Made by a program: the position numbers and the translations under genes. A stretch of 64,000 nucleotides of DNA from Streptomyces qaidamensis (GTDB lineage: Bacteria > Actinomycetota > Actinomycetes > Streptomycetales > Streptomycetaceae). The stretch is from positions 8,618,001 to 8,682,000 of the forward strand of contig NZ_CP015098.1 of the NCBI RefSeq assembly GCF_001611795.1. Direction: 5' to 3'. Below the pieces are notes generated by a model. That model was not told the origin of the DNA, searched no databases, and was given only the letters and a program-made list of their open reading frames with translations. Numbering within the stretch: position 1 is the stretch's first letter; each line of letters starts with the position of its first letter. Below are positions 1-7,064 of the stretch, piece by piece.

Positions 1-606
1 CCCGCCGAGCGCCGCGCGCACGAACCGCTCGGTCGCCTCCCGCCGCACCCGCGGATGCGCCTCGTACCGCGGCCGCCGCGCGTGCACGTGCTCCCGGGCC
101 CGGTGCGCCAACTGCCGTACGGCGGCGGGGGAGCGGTCGATGATCTCCGCGATCTCGGCATGCGGGTAGGCGAAGACCTCGCCCAGCACGAACACCGCCC
201 GCTCCAGCGGTGTCAGCGACTCCAGGACCACCAGCATCGCCAGCGACACCGACTCCGAACGCAGGGCCGGGTCCTCCGCGGTTCCTGTGTCGTCGGCGAC
301 CAGGGGCTCGGGCAGCCACGGGCCGACGTACGTCTCCCGCCGGCGGCTGATCACGGCCCGGCGGCGCAGCGCGTGGTTGACGGCCACCCGGACGAGGTAG
401 GCGCGCGGGTTGTCGACACCGGCCAGGGGGGCGCCGCCGCCGCGGGCCGTCCAGGAGAGCCAGGTCTCCTGCAGGACGTCCTCGGTGTCGGCGACACTGC
501 CGAGCATGTTGTAGACGACGCCGAACAGCAGCTCGCGATGGTCGACGAACACCCCGGTCGCCGCGTCGAGCGGGGTGTCGGTGCCGGGTACGGAGCTCTC
601 GGTCAT
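1..606 (-). CDS. ECF sigma factor, SigJ/ECF41-like (3' end outside window)
   Basis: This encodes an RNA polymerase sigma-70 family factor of the extracytoplasmic-function class, cut at the window edge so that only the N-terminal 202 residues are visible. Region 2 is recognisable as a stretch around FGVVYNMLGS and DTEDVLQETWL, and region 4 as LTPLERAVFVLGEVF followed by the helix-turn-helix AEIAEIIDRSPAAVRQLAHRA. The ATG at 604-606 has an AGGAGG ribosome site about 7 bases upstream. In the ECF41 group a C-terminal SnoaL-like domain modulates activity. That part would lie off the window, so the subgroup is inferred from region 4 and the RPRYEAHP-type linker. No anti-sigma gene is visible to its right. 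Confidence 0.85.
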   Translation of the reverse strand, partial: MTESSVPGTDTPLDAATGVFVDHRELLFGVVYNMLGSVADTEDVLQETWLSWTARGGGAPLAGVDNPRAYLVRVAVNHALRRRAVISRRRETYVGPWLPEPLVADDTGTAEDPALRSESVSLAMLVVLESLTPLERAVFVLGEVFAYPHAEIAEIIDRSPAAVRQLAHRAREHVHARRPRYEAHPRVRREATERFVRAALGG

Positions 607-746
607 GCGGGGGCCTCCTCTGGCGCGCTCACCACTGCGAGCCGGGCAGGGCCCCGGAATGTGACATCGCCCGCCCCGGTGTGACCCACATCTCAGGTGC
701 ACCCCGGCCCGGTACCTCTTGGCAACCGCGCTGACCTGGGGGTATT

Positions 747-772
747 TACGAGTCAGTACCCGAGCGGTACCG
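747..772 (+). promoter_or_regulatory. candidate operator: phased TAC(C)GAG-like repeats before the RHH/Fic pair
   Basis: TACGAG, TACCCGAG and TACCG start at 747, 757 and 768, about one helical turn apart and directly upstream of the RHH gene start at 780. Ribbon-helix-helix antitoxins commonly bind such phased short repeats to repress their own operon. That role is inferred here. Confidence 0.35.
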
Positions 773-779
773 TGAAGGC

Positions 780-1025
780 ATGCCAGCTCTCAACGTGGAG
801 TTCAGCGACCGCGAACTTGAGGACCTCAGGCAGATCGCCAAGGAGCGCGGTACGTCCATGAAGGCGCTCGTGCGAGAGGCGGCCGCGGCCGACATAGCCC
901 GCCACCGGGCCCTGCAGGAAGGCGCGGAGGCTTTCCGCCGGTTCTTCTCCACCCACGCCGACGAGTTCGCCGCCGCGTTCCCCGACGACGAACCGCCCGC
1001 CAAGGGCGAAGGGCGGGCCGCCTGA
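780..1025 (+). CDS. ribbon-helix-helix (CopG-like) antitoxin-type protein
   Basis: This 81-residue protein begins with a short beta-strand, LNVEFSD, followed by two helices, RELEDLRQIAKERG and SMKALVREAA. That is the classic ribbon-helix-helix DNA-binding arrangement of type II antitoxins. The charged C-terminal half (EGAEAFRRFFSTHADEF) is where such proteins usually neutralise their toxin. It is followed after 3 bases by a Fic/Doc-like gene, the usual antitoxin-toxin order. It probably represses its own promoter through the phased repeats just upstream. The family is clear; antitoxin activity is inferred from context. Confidence 0.75.
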   Translation: MPALNVEFSDRELEDLRQIAKERGTSMKALVREAAAADIARHRALQEGAEAFRRFFSTHADEFAAAFPDDEPPAKGEGRAA

Positions 1026-1028
1026 CTC

Positions 1029-1406
1029 ATGGCGCCCGTGATCCATATCGACGTGCCCTGGCTGCTTCAGCGCCATGAGGAGGTCCTGCCGGACCAGCCC
1101 ACCGTCAACGACTTCTCCGCGCTGGTCGCCGCCGTCGCCCGGCACCGCGTCGACCCGCCCCGCCTCGGGGTGAACTCCGACCCCGCCTGGCGGGCCGCCG
1201 CGCTGCTGCACACCATCACCGTGCTCCGGCCGCTGCCCTCGGCCAACGCCCGCTTCGCCTGTGCGACCGCCGTGGCGTACATGTTCGTCAGCGGCGTCGG
1301 CATCGACCCGCCCTACGGCGCCCTCGTCGACCTCGCCCGCGACCTGCTGGCCGGCACCACCGACGTGTACGGCGCGGCGGACCGGCTGCGTTCCTGGCAG
1401 ATCTGA
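1029..1406 (+). CDS. Fic/Doc-like toxin-family protein with degenerate Fic motif
   Basis: This 125-residue protein matches the size and helical pattern of Doc/Fic toxins. Fic enzymes transfer AMP or phosphate using a motif of the form HPFx(D/E)GN(G/K)R. The corresponding stretch here, near residues 66-75, reads RPLPSANAR. The essential His is replaced by Arg, the loop Gly by Ala and the acidic residue by Ser, while Pro, Asn and Arg are kept. It follows the RHH gene with a 3-base gap, so the two are very likely cotranscribed. Classical Fic catalysis is doubtful. It could be a catalytically dead partner or a divergent subfamily. Confidence 0.65.
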   Translation: MAPVIHIDVPWLLQRHEEVLPDQPTVNDFSALVAAVARHRVDPPRLGVNSDPAWRAAALLHTITVLRPLPSANARFACATAVAYMFVSGVGIDPPYGALVDLARDLLAGTTDVYGAADRLRSWQI

Positions 1407-1734
1407 GGACGGATGCGGTGCCCGATTCACGCGGGCCGCAGGGAAATGTCGAAAACGGGTGCGAGCCACGTGCATCCGTTCCCCGTTTCTGACTTTCTGT
1501 CAATGGCGGGGATGTTGTCCGGGTGCCTTGTTGGCCGTGTGGGGGTTGTGGAAGAGTGAAACGCGCGTGCGGGGGGAATGGCCGGGTGTCGCACGTGATT
1601 TGTGGACCGCGTCCGATTCGCCGTCGGTGAATTCGCACCTCCCGCGCCGCGCCAAAAGAGGTACGCACCAACCGGGCCTCCTTTTTCGGCGGCATGACCT
1701 GTGTGTGTCACATGCGTGGGAAGGAACCATCTCA
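1407..1734. other. intergenic region upstream of the ricin-B membrane protein
   Basis: These 328 bases have no convincing ORF. They are less GC-rich than the flanks and contain T-rich patches (around 1485-1530 and 1680-1690), so they probably hold the promoter of the downstream gene. I cannot assign exact -10/-35 boxes. Confidence 0.5.
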
Positions 1735-3360
1735 GTGCCCACCCCCCACCCCCCTCGTCCTCCGTATCCCCCGCCCGGCGGGGATACGGGGGAATCCGAT
1801 GAATCACTCGCCGCTCCGCTGAGAGGCAGCCCGGAGGGCGAGGTCGCCGCCCATTCCGTCGCGCTGCTGATGGCGCGGCACTACCAGCCGGTGCACGACT
1901 ACGCGGTGATCTGTCTCGCCTCGTCGGCGCAGGTCGCCGCCATGGTGACCGGAACCGCCTTCCACCGGACCCTCAACCGCCTCGCCTTCGGCGAGTCGGC
2001 CGTCGCGCTGCGCCCGGCCCTTCTGGTGACCGTGCGCGACACGATCCGCGAGTGGTCCGGCGACGATCGAATATCGGCCGTTCTGCCCGCGCTGCAGAAA
2101 CCGGCCGGAGGGCGCGGGCTGCGCGCGGCGACGTCCATGACGCCCGAAAATCGCATCCTCGCGGAGCGGGCATTCCAGGCACTTCCCGCCGCCACTCGCT
2201 GTTTGCTGTGGCATGTCGAGGTCGAGGCCGATCCTTTAAGCGTCCCGGCCGGGCTGCTGGGCATGGACACCGAGATCGCGGCGGCGGCTCTCGAACAGGC
2301 GCGGGACACATTCCGCGAAGGCTGTGTACATGCCCATCGCGAACTCGCGCCCACCCAGGATTGCCGCTTCTACAACCGCCTCCTCGACGTCCCGATCCGC
2401 CGGGGCGGCGCACTCCTGCCGGATGTCCAGCAGCATCTCGACGAGTGCCGCTACTGCCGGAGCGCGGCGGAGCAACTGAGCCATTTCGAGGGCCCGCTGG
2501 GGCCGTTGATCGCCGAGGCGGTACTCGGCTGGGGCGCCCGCCGCTACCTCGACTCGCGCCCGGGACGCGCGTCGCACGGCGGCCGGGGCGCTCGCGCCGG
2601 CCGGCGCGGTGGCGGACGGCGGGGCGGCGGACACGGTCTGCTGTCCCGGCTTCCCGTGCCCGCCCGCCGGGTTCCGCAGGCGCTGGGCTCCTCGCGTGCG
2701 CTGCTCTCGGGCGTCGGCGCGGTCTCGGCCGGGGTGCTGGCGACGGTGCTCATCATCAGCGCGTCGTCCTACGACGGCGGGGAGGCCGACCCGGCCGGGT
2801 CCAACAGCGCCGCCGCCGGCGGCAAGGGCCCCACGTCGGTGACGCCGCCCGGCACCGCCGGGCTTCCCTCGGCACCGGGTGTGACGCGGCTGCGCAACGC
2901 CGGCGCCGACCTGTGCCTCGACATCCGGGGCCTGCCGAAGGAGGGCTCGGGCGCGAATCTGGCGGAGTGCTCGACGGTGTGGACCCAGCAGTGGACGTAC
3001 GAGGAGGACGGGCTGCTGCGCAGTGTCGCCGATCCCGGGCTGTGTCTGGACTCCCACAAGGACGCCGGTGTCGTCGTCCTCGGCACCTGCACCGACGAGG
3101 ATGCAGAGCGGGGCGACGACGTGCGCTACGACCTCACCGTGCAGGGGGAGTTGCTGCCCCGCTGGGACGAGCAGCTCGCCCTCGCCCCGGCGGACGACGA
3201 CCCGGACGCCGACCTCGTCGTCAAGGTACGCGACCGCTCCTCCGACGCGCAGCGCTGGCAGCCGGAGCCCCTGCCGACGACGGAGGGCTCCCTGTCGATC
3301 GAGGAGCAGGACGACCCGGCGGCCCGCCAGGTGACGCTCAGCGACGGCCGGACCGCCTGA
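1735..3360 (+). CDS. sigma-like/zinc-finger membrane protein with C-terminal ricin-B lectin domain
   Basis: This is a 541-residue protein. The GTG start at 1735 was chosen because GGGAAGGAA lies about 9 bases upstream; the frame stays open further 5' but would run through the preceding gene. Residues about 45-180 resemble the helical region of ECF sigma-like proteins. An HxxxCxxC motif of the zf-HC2/anti-sigma type lies near residues 234-241 (HLDECRYC). A basic Gly/Arg-rich linker leads to one membrane helix near 325-345 and then an extracellular part. Residues about 382-525 look like a ricin-type beta-trefoil lectin fold (repeated LCLD and QQW/QRW signatures). The layout suggests a membrane sensor with a carbohydrate-binding outer domain and a cytoplasmic regulatory half. 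A TTA codon at 2236-2238 predicts dependence on bldA tRNA. No enzyme activity is evident. Confidence 0.75.
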   Translation: MPTPHPPRPPYPPPGGDTGESDESLAAPLRGSPEGEVAAHSVALLMARHYQPVHDYAVICLASSAQVAAMVTGTAFHRTLNRLAFGESAVALRPALLVTVRDTIREWSGDDRISAVLPALQKPAGGRGLRAATSMTPENRILAERAFQALPAATRCLLWHVEVEADPLSVPAGLLGMDTEIAAAALEQARDTFREGCVHAHRELAPTQDCRFYNRLLDVPIRRGGALLPDVQQHLDECRYCRSAAEQLSHFEGPLGPLIAEAVLGWGARRYLDSRPGRASHGGRGARAGRRGGGRRGGGHGLLSRLPVPARRVPQALGSSRALLSGVGAVSAGVLATVLIISASSYDGGEADPAGSNSAAAGGKGPTSVTPPGTAGLPSAPGVTRLRNAGADLCLDIRGLPKEGSGANLAECSTVWTQQWTYEEDGLLRSVADPGLCLDSHKDAGVVVLGTCTDEDAERGDDVRYDLTVQGELLPRWDEQLALAPADDDPDADLVVKVRDRSSDAQRWQPEPLPTTEGSLSIEEQDDPAARQVTLSDGRTA

Positions 3361-3385
3361 CGACGGCCCCCGGGGCCCCGAGCGG

Positions 3386-3413
3386 GGCTGCGCCGCGAAC
3401 GCGCGGCGCAGCC
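3386..3413. terminator. 12-bp-stem hairpin between convergent genes
   Basis: GGCTGCGCCGCG (3386-3397) pairs perfectly with CGCGGCGCAGCC (3402-3413) across a 4-base loop. It lies between two convergent stop codons, so it probably terminates both transcripts. As usual in Streptomyces there is no T tract. Confidence 0.75.
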
Positions 3414-3420
3414 GACACCG

Positions 3421-4590
3421 TCAGGCCGGATCCTCGACGAGGTCGGCCGGGCCGACCGTGCCCGGCGTCGCGTGCCCCGCGAGGGCGAGGGTGAGGTCGA
3501 GTTCGGCCAGCAGGCAGCGGATGACGTGCTCGACGCCCGCCTGGCCGTCGAGGCCGAGGCCGTAGACGTACGGACGGCCGACGAGGATCGCGCGGGCACC
3601 GAGGGCGAGGGCCTTGAAGATGTCGTCACCGGTGCGGACGCCGCTGTCGAACAGGACGGTGAGCCGGTCACCGGCCGCCTCCGCGACGCGGGGCAGCGCG
3701 TCGGCCGCCGCGACGGAGCCGGCCACCTGACGGCCGCCGTGGTTGGAGACGATCACGCCGTCCATGCCGGCGTCGGCGGCCCGTCGCGCGTCGTCCGGGT
3801 GCAGGACGCCCTTGAGGACGATCGGGCCGTCCCAGTTCTCCCGCAGGAACGCGAGGTCGGGCCAGCTCTTGGCCGGGTCGGAGAACATCCCGACGAAGTG
3901 CATCACGGCGGCGTTCGGATCCTCGTGCACGGGCTTGGCCAGACCCGCCTGGAACGCCGGGTCCGAGAAGTAGTTGGCCGTCCCGACCCCGTGCAGGAAC
4001 GGCAGGTACGCCTGGTCGAGATCGCGTGGCCGCCACGACAGCAGCGGTGTGTCCAGGGTGACGACCAGCGCGGTGAACCCGGCCGTCTTCGCCCGGTTCA
4101 GGAAGCTGCGCGCCACCTCCGGGTCCTTCGGCCAGTACAGCTGGAACCAGCGCTCGGCGTCCCCCATGGCCTCGGCGACCTGTTCCATGGGGGTGCTGGA
4201 CGCGGACGACAGGATGTACGGCACGCCCTGCGCGGCGGCGGCCCGGGCCGCGGCGGGCTCGGCGTCCGGGTGCATGATCGACAGCACGCCGACCGGCGCC
4301 AGTGCGAGGGGGGCGGGGAGGGCGCGGCCCAGCACCTCGACCGACAGGTCCCGCTCGTGCACGTCTCGCAGCATGCGCGGCACGATCCGGCGGCGCTCCA
4401 GGGCCGCCCGGTTGGCGCGGGCCGTACTGCCGTTGCCCGCACTGCCCGCCACATAGCCGACCGGGCCGGGTCCGAGCCGCTGCTCGGTGAGCTCCTCCAG
4501 CCGGGTCAGATCGGTGGGCAGGCGCGGTACGGCGCCCGACATCCCGTTCAGATAGATCTCGTACTGGAAGTCCGCCCAGTGCTTGCCCAC
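3421..4590 (-). CDS. FMN-dependent lactate 2-monooxygenase / alpha-hydroxy-acid oxidase
   Basis: This 389-residue protein belongs to the FMN-dependent alpha-hydroxy-acid dehydrogenase family (TIM barrel). It would oxidise L-lactate or a related 2-hydroxy acid; lactate 2-monooxygenases release acetate, CO2 and water. Visible signatures are YILSSASSTPMEQVAEA, the barrel strand IVLKGVLHPDDARRA with the conserved Lys, the active-site block VIVSNHGGRQV with catalytic His and substrate-binding Arg, and FDSGVRTGDDIFKALALGA for phosphate binding. A long insertion around YLPFLHGVGTANYFSDPAF favours the lactate monooxygenase branch over glycolate oxidase. It stands alone, with an inverted repeat upstream. 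It is cytoplasmic and the family is certain, but the exact substrate is not. Confidence 0.88.
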   Translation of the reverse strand: MGKHWADFQYEIYLNGMSGAVPRLPTDLTRLEELTEQRLGPGPVGYVAGSAGNGSTARANRAALERRRIVPRMLRDVHERDLSVEVLGRALPAPLALAPVGVLSIMHPDAEPAAARAAAAQGVPYILSSASSTPMEQVAEAMGDAERWFQLYWPKDPEVARSFLNRAKTAGFTALVVTLDTPLLSWRPRDLDQAYLPFLHGVGTANYFSDPAFQAGLAKPVHEDPNAAVMHFVGMFSDPAKSWPDLAFLRENWDGPIVLKGVLHPDDARRAADAGMDGVIVSNHGGRQVAGSVAAADALPRVAEAAGDRLTVLFDSGVRTGDDIFKALALGARAILVGRPYVYGLGLDGQAGVEHVIRCLLAELDLTLALAGHATPGTVGPADLVEDPA

Positions 4591-4642
4591 CGTACGCCCG
4601 CCTCTCGTCGTCTCCTCGTCGAGACCGTGCCGTGGGGCGACG

Positions 4643-4656
4643 ATACCGAGCGGTAT
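4643..4656. promoter_or_regulatory. inverted repeat ATACCG-AG-CGGTAT upstream of the lactate monooxygenase gene
   Basis: This perfect 6-2-6 palindrome lies 53-66 bases upstream of the start at 4590, a typical place for a repressor or activator site. No obvious cognate regulator is adjacent. Confidence 0.45.
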
Positions 4657-4719
4657 GGGTTGAGGGTCCGGCGGTGGGTGCGGTCACGCGGGCGACGGAG
4701 CGGAGGGTCCGACAACCGG

Positions 4720-5274
4720 TCACTCCTCGTCCGCGTGCGGTGCGGGGTCCGGCTCGGTGTCCGGGCCCTGGGACCGGACGCGTTGCACGTGCTCCAGGGA
4801 GTCGCGCAACTCCGTGAGCCAGTCGTCCGTATGACGCTGGACCAGGCGCACGCACCAGGCCAGCGCGTCGCTGCGGCTGCGGGCCACGCCGCCGGCGATC
4901 AGGGTGTCGAGGACCTGGCGCTCCGGCTGGCGCAGTCGCGTCATCACGGGCGCGGCCACGTGTGTGAAGAGCGTCCGCCGCCCGCCGCACTCCACGCCCC
5001 AGGAGACCTTCCGGCGGAACCGGTGCTCGGCCTCGCGGGCCACGGCCATCCGGTCCTCGCGGGTGCGCTCCCGGAACTCCTGCGCCCGGCTCTCCAGGGC
5101 CGCCTCCCGTTCGGCGGCCGGGGCGTCCTCGGCCAGCCGGGGTGCGGGGATGCGGCCGATCACGGTGATCTCCTCGCGGTCGACCGTGATCTCGGTCAGT
5201 TCCTCGAAGAGGTCGTCGGGCAGCCGGCCTGCGAACCAGCCGCGAAGCTTCTCTCTTTGCTCGGTCGTAATCAT
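4720..5274 (-). CDS. hypothetical protein with RHH-like C-terminal segment
   Basis: This 184-residue soluble protein has no enzyme family that I recognise. The N-terminal 60 residues (GWFAGRLPDDLFEELTEITV, VIGRIP) form a compact mixed domain. A charged helical stretch rich in Glu/Arg follows, then a segment near residues 125-160 (LIAGGVARSRSDALAWCVRLV) resembles a ribbon-helix-helix dimerisation unit. I chose the ATG at 5272-5274 because its reading begins MITTEQREKL. An ATG 33 bases upstream is also possible, and neither has a strong ribosome site. A GTAAT-N4-ATTAC palindrome abuts this start codon, which would suit autoregulation by a DNA-binding protein. Function is unknown. Confidence 0.65.
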   Translation of the reverse strand: MITTEQREKLRGWFAGRLPDDLFEELTEITVDREEITVIGRIPAPRLAEDAPAAEREAALESRAQEFRERTREDRMAVAREAEHRFRRKVSWGVECGGRRTLFTHVAAPVMTRLRQPERQVLDTLIAGGVARSRSDALAWCVRLVQRHTDDWLTELRDSLEHVQRVRSQGPDTEPDPAPHADEE

Positions 5275-5288
5275 GTAATGACGATTAC
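5275..5288. promoter_or_regulatory. palindrome GTAAT-GACG-ATTAC abutting a start codon
   Basis: This perfect 5-4-5 inverted repeat occupies the 14 bases immediately before the ATG of the RHH-like gene. A protein bound here would block translation-initiation or a leaderless transcript. Its role as an operator is inferred. Confidence 0.4.
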
Positions 5289-5415
5289 TCGCCCGCTTCA
5301 TGAACACAAGGGGTCACAAAGCAGTCGGCCGAGAGCGGAATCGGAATGTTTCAGGCCTATTAACGAACGCACGGATATCAGCCATCTGGCCGCTTCGTGA
5401 CCTGGGGAACCGCGC

Positions 5416-5449
5416 AGTTACGGGCTTCACCGGCCTGGGTTCCGTAACT
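5416..5449. promoter_or_regulatory. 8-bp inverted repeat AGTTACGG-N18-CCGTAACT upstream of the inhibitor gene
   Basis: The two arms (5416-5423 and 5442-5449) are exact inverses, centred about 26 bases apart, and lie 150-185 bases upstream of the inhibitor start. This could be a two-site operator or a long-looped RNA structure. Confidence 0.35.
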
Positions 5450-5601
5450 TCGCGCCACTGATTCAACACGCAATGTTACTGAAACCCGTGGGGTCGATGT
5501 GTGTTTCCGCGGCGGACTCGGCAGACTCGCGCTCGCCGCTCCGGTGCACCGACCGAGCACGGGCCGGCACACCCTGTAATCGATGCGGAAGGATGCACAC
5601 A

Positions 5602-6036
5602 ATGCGGACCACCGCGCGCTGGGCCATGACCATCGGACTGACGGCCACCGCCGTCTGCGGACCCCTCTCCGGGGCCGCGCTCGCCGATCCGGGTCAGGCC
5701 CCCACCGCGCTCTACGCCCCCTCGGCCCTCGTCCTCACGGTGGGCCACGGCGAGAGCGCGATCACGGCGACTCCGGAACGCGCGGTCACCCTGACCTGTG
5801 CCCCGACGCCCGCCGGCACGCACCCCGCGGCCGGACCGGCCTGCGCGGAACTGCGCGGCGTGGGCGGCGACTTCGACGCCCTGACCGCCAGGGACGGCGT
5901 GATGTGCACCAAGCAGTACGACCCGGTGGTCGTCACCGTCGACGGCGTATGGCAGGGCAAGCGCGTCTCCTACGAGCGCACCTTCTCCAACGACTGCATG
6001 AAGAACGCCTACGGAACGGGCGTCTTCTCGTTCTGA
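5602..6036 (+). CDS. secreted subtilisin-inhibitor-like protein (SSI family), P1 lysine
   Basis: This 144-residue precursor has the standard length of Streptomyces subtilisin inhibitors, which bind secreted serine proteases tightly outside the cell. The ATG at 5602 follows GGAAGGA by 8 bases. A signal peptide spans roughly residues 1-28, with likely cleavage after AALA. The mature part keeps the four family cysteines (66, 81, 102, 132) and the block VTVDGVWQGKRVSYER. The reactive-site loop reads MCTKQYDPV, so the scissile P1 residue is Lys104. The classical SSI has Met there, and a P1 Lys usually means preference for trypsin-like targets. A trypsin-like secreted protease is encoded at 16408-17775 in the same window. 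Confidence 0.93.
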   Translation: MRTTARWAMTIGLTATAVCGPLSGAALADPGQAPTALYAPSALVLTVGHGESAITATPERAVTLTCAPTPAGTHPAAGPACAELRGVGGDFDALTARDGVMCTKQYDPVVVTVDGVWQGKRVSYERTFSNDCMKNAYGTGVFSF

Positions 6037-6140
6037 GAGGGCTGAGCCCACAGACCGGGATCGCGCTGGATCCGTGAAGCACAGCGGGCCGTGGCTGGGG
6101 AGCCGGGCCGTTGTCACGGGGAGTCGCGATCTCGCGCAAG

Positions 6141-6177
6141 GGGGCCGGCGGGCGGAGTGGGGCCGCCCGCCGGCCCC
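6141..6177. terminator. 15-bp perfect hairpin between convergent genes
   Basis: Positions 6141-6155 (GGGGCCGGCGGGCGG) pair base for base with 6163-6177 around a 7-base loop. It sits between the ends of the inhibitor gene and the leftward CDGSH operon and is very likely a bidirectional terminator. Confidence 0.85.
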
Positions 6178-6199
6178 TGGGCTTTCTATGCCCCGGGCA

Positions 6200-6406
6200 T
6201 CACGCCCGGTCGCGGTGGCTCGTGTCGCACCACGGGTAGCGGCGGCTGCGGCGGCAGGTGCACAGCGCCACGCGGAAGCGGTCGGAGGTGACGACGGAGC
6301 CGTCCTCCAGCTCCACCTCCACCGGCCCCTCCATCAGCAGCGGGCCCTTGCGTTGGACGGCGACGCGGCGAGGTGCGGCGGACCGGTCAGACGGGGAGTT
6401 CGGCAC
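6200..6406 (-). CDS. CDGSH-type iron-sulfur protein
   Basis: This protein of about 68 residues carries the mitoNEET-like 2Fe-2S signature CTCRRSRRYPWCDTSH near its C-terminus. The three Cys and one His that bind the cluster are all present, and Thr replaces the Gly of CDGSH. Such proteins carry a labile cluster used in redox or Fe-S transfer. The GTG at 6404-6406 is the preferred start: it lies inside the last codons of the upstream methyltransferase (20-base overlap), implying translational coupling. It is the last gene of a leftward three-gene unit with a haem-oxygenase-like protein and a methyltransferase. Confidence 0.85.
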   Translation of the reverse strand: MPNSPSDRSAAPRRVAVQRKGPLLMEGPVEVELEDGSVVTSDRFRVALCTCRRSRRYPWCDTSHRDRA

Positions 6407-7049
6407 GGACGACCACCAGCTCTTCCTTGTCATCGTCGGCGGACAGCAGCCCCCGCTCCCGCAGCCAGCGTTCCCGGCCGCGCAGCACCGGCCCGAACGT
6501 GATCCGGCGCCGGCGGGTCACGGCGGCCTTCAGGCCGGCCGCGCGCAACTGCCCGACGGTCAGGTCCGGCCCGCTGAGCGCCGACTGCACGAGCAGCAGC
6601 ACCCCGCCCGGCCGCAGCAGGCCGGGCGCCTGCCGGCAGATCCGGTCGACGACCAGCCGTCCGTCGCCGCCCGCGTCCCAGGCCCGGGCCGCGCCCCGCG
6701 GCGGCCTGCGATGACCGTCCGGCGCGGGCACGTACGGCGGATTGGCCAGAATCAGATCGAACATCTCGTCGCGCACGGGTTCGAACAGGTTCCCGTGCAG
6801 GGTGCGTACCGGGAGGCCCGCCGCACGGGCGTTCAGCCGCGCGGCCCACACGGCGCTCCAGGACAGGTCCACAGCGGTCACACGACTGCCCCGGCGTGCT
6901 GCTTCCAGGGCCAGGGCGCCGCTGCCGGTGCCCACGTCGAGGACCTTCGCGCCCGGAGGCAGCGGCTCGTCGGACAGGGCACCGGCCAGCAGCTCGGTGT
7001 CCTCCTGCGGGGCGTACACGCCCGGGGGTACCAGTGCAATCACGAGCAC
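6387..7049 (-). CDS. HemK/Mtq2-like SAM-dependent methyltransferase
   Basis: This is a class I methyltransferase of about 220 residues. The SAM-binding motif I is VLDVGTGSGALALEAA, the acidic end of strand 2 is VTAVDLS, and the catalytic NPPY motif (ILANPPYVPAP) is typical of N-methyltransferases acting on Gln, Asn or nucleic-acid amino groups. The N-terminal PPGVYAPQEDTELLAGAL is characteristic of HemK2/Mtq2-like proteins. The start is uncertain: GTG at 7047-7049 has GGGG upstream, while a TTG at 7062-7064 directly follows the stop of the preceding gene. The context with a diiron-type enzyme and a CDGSH protein argues against an ordinary release-factor methylase, but the substrate is unknown. 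Confidence 0.82.
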   Translation of the reverse strand: MLVIALVPPGVYAPQEDTELLAGALSDEPLPPGAKVLDVGTGSGALALEAARRGSRVTAVDLSWSAVWAARLNARAAGLPVRTLHGNLFEPVRDEMFDLILANPPYVPAPDGHRRPPRGAARAWDAGGDGRLVVDRICRQAPGLLRPGGVLLLVQSALSGPDLTVGQLRAAGLKAAVTRRRRITFGPVLRGRERWLRERGLLSADDDKEELVVVRAELPV

Positions 7050-7064
7050 CGGGTACCCCGACAA

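Larger units (their letters stand above)
5275..5601. other. intergenic region between divergent RHH-like and protease-inhibitor genes
   Basis: This is a 327-base divergent region with AT-richer patches and no credible ORF. It carries the GTAAT palindrome at its left end and, at 5416-5449, the widely spaced inverted repeat AGTTACGG...CCGTAACT. It presumably holds both promoters. Confidence 0.55.
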
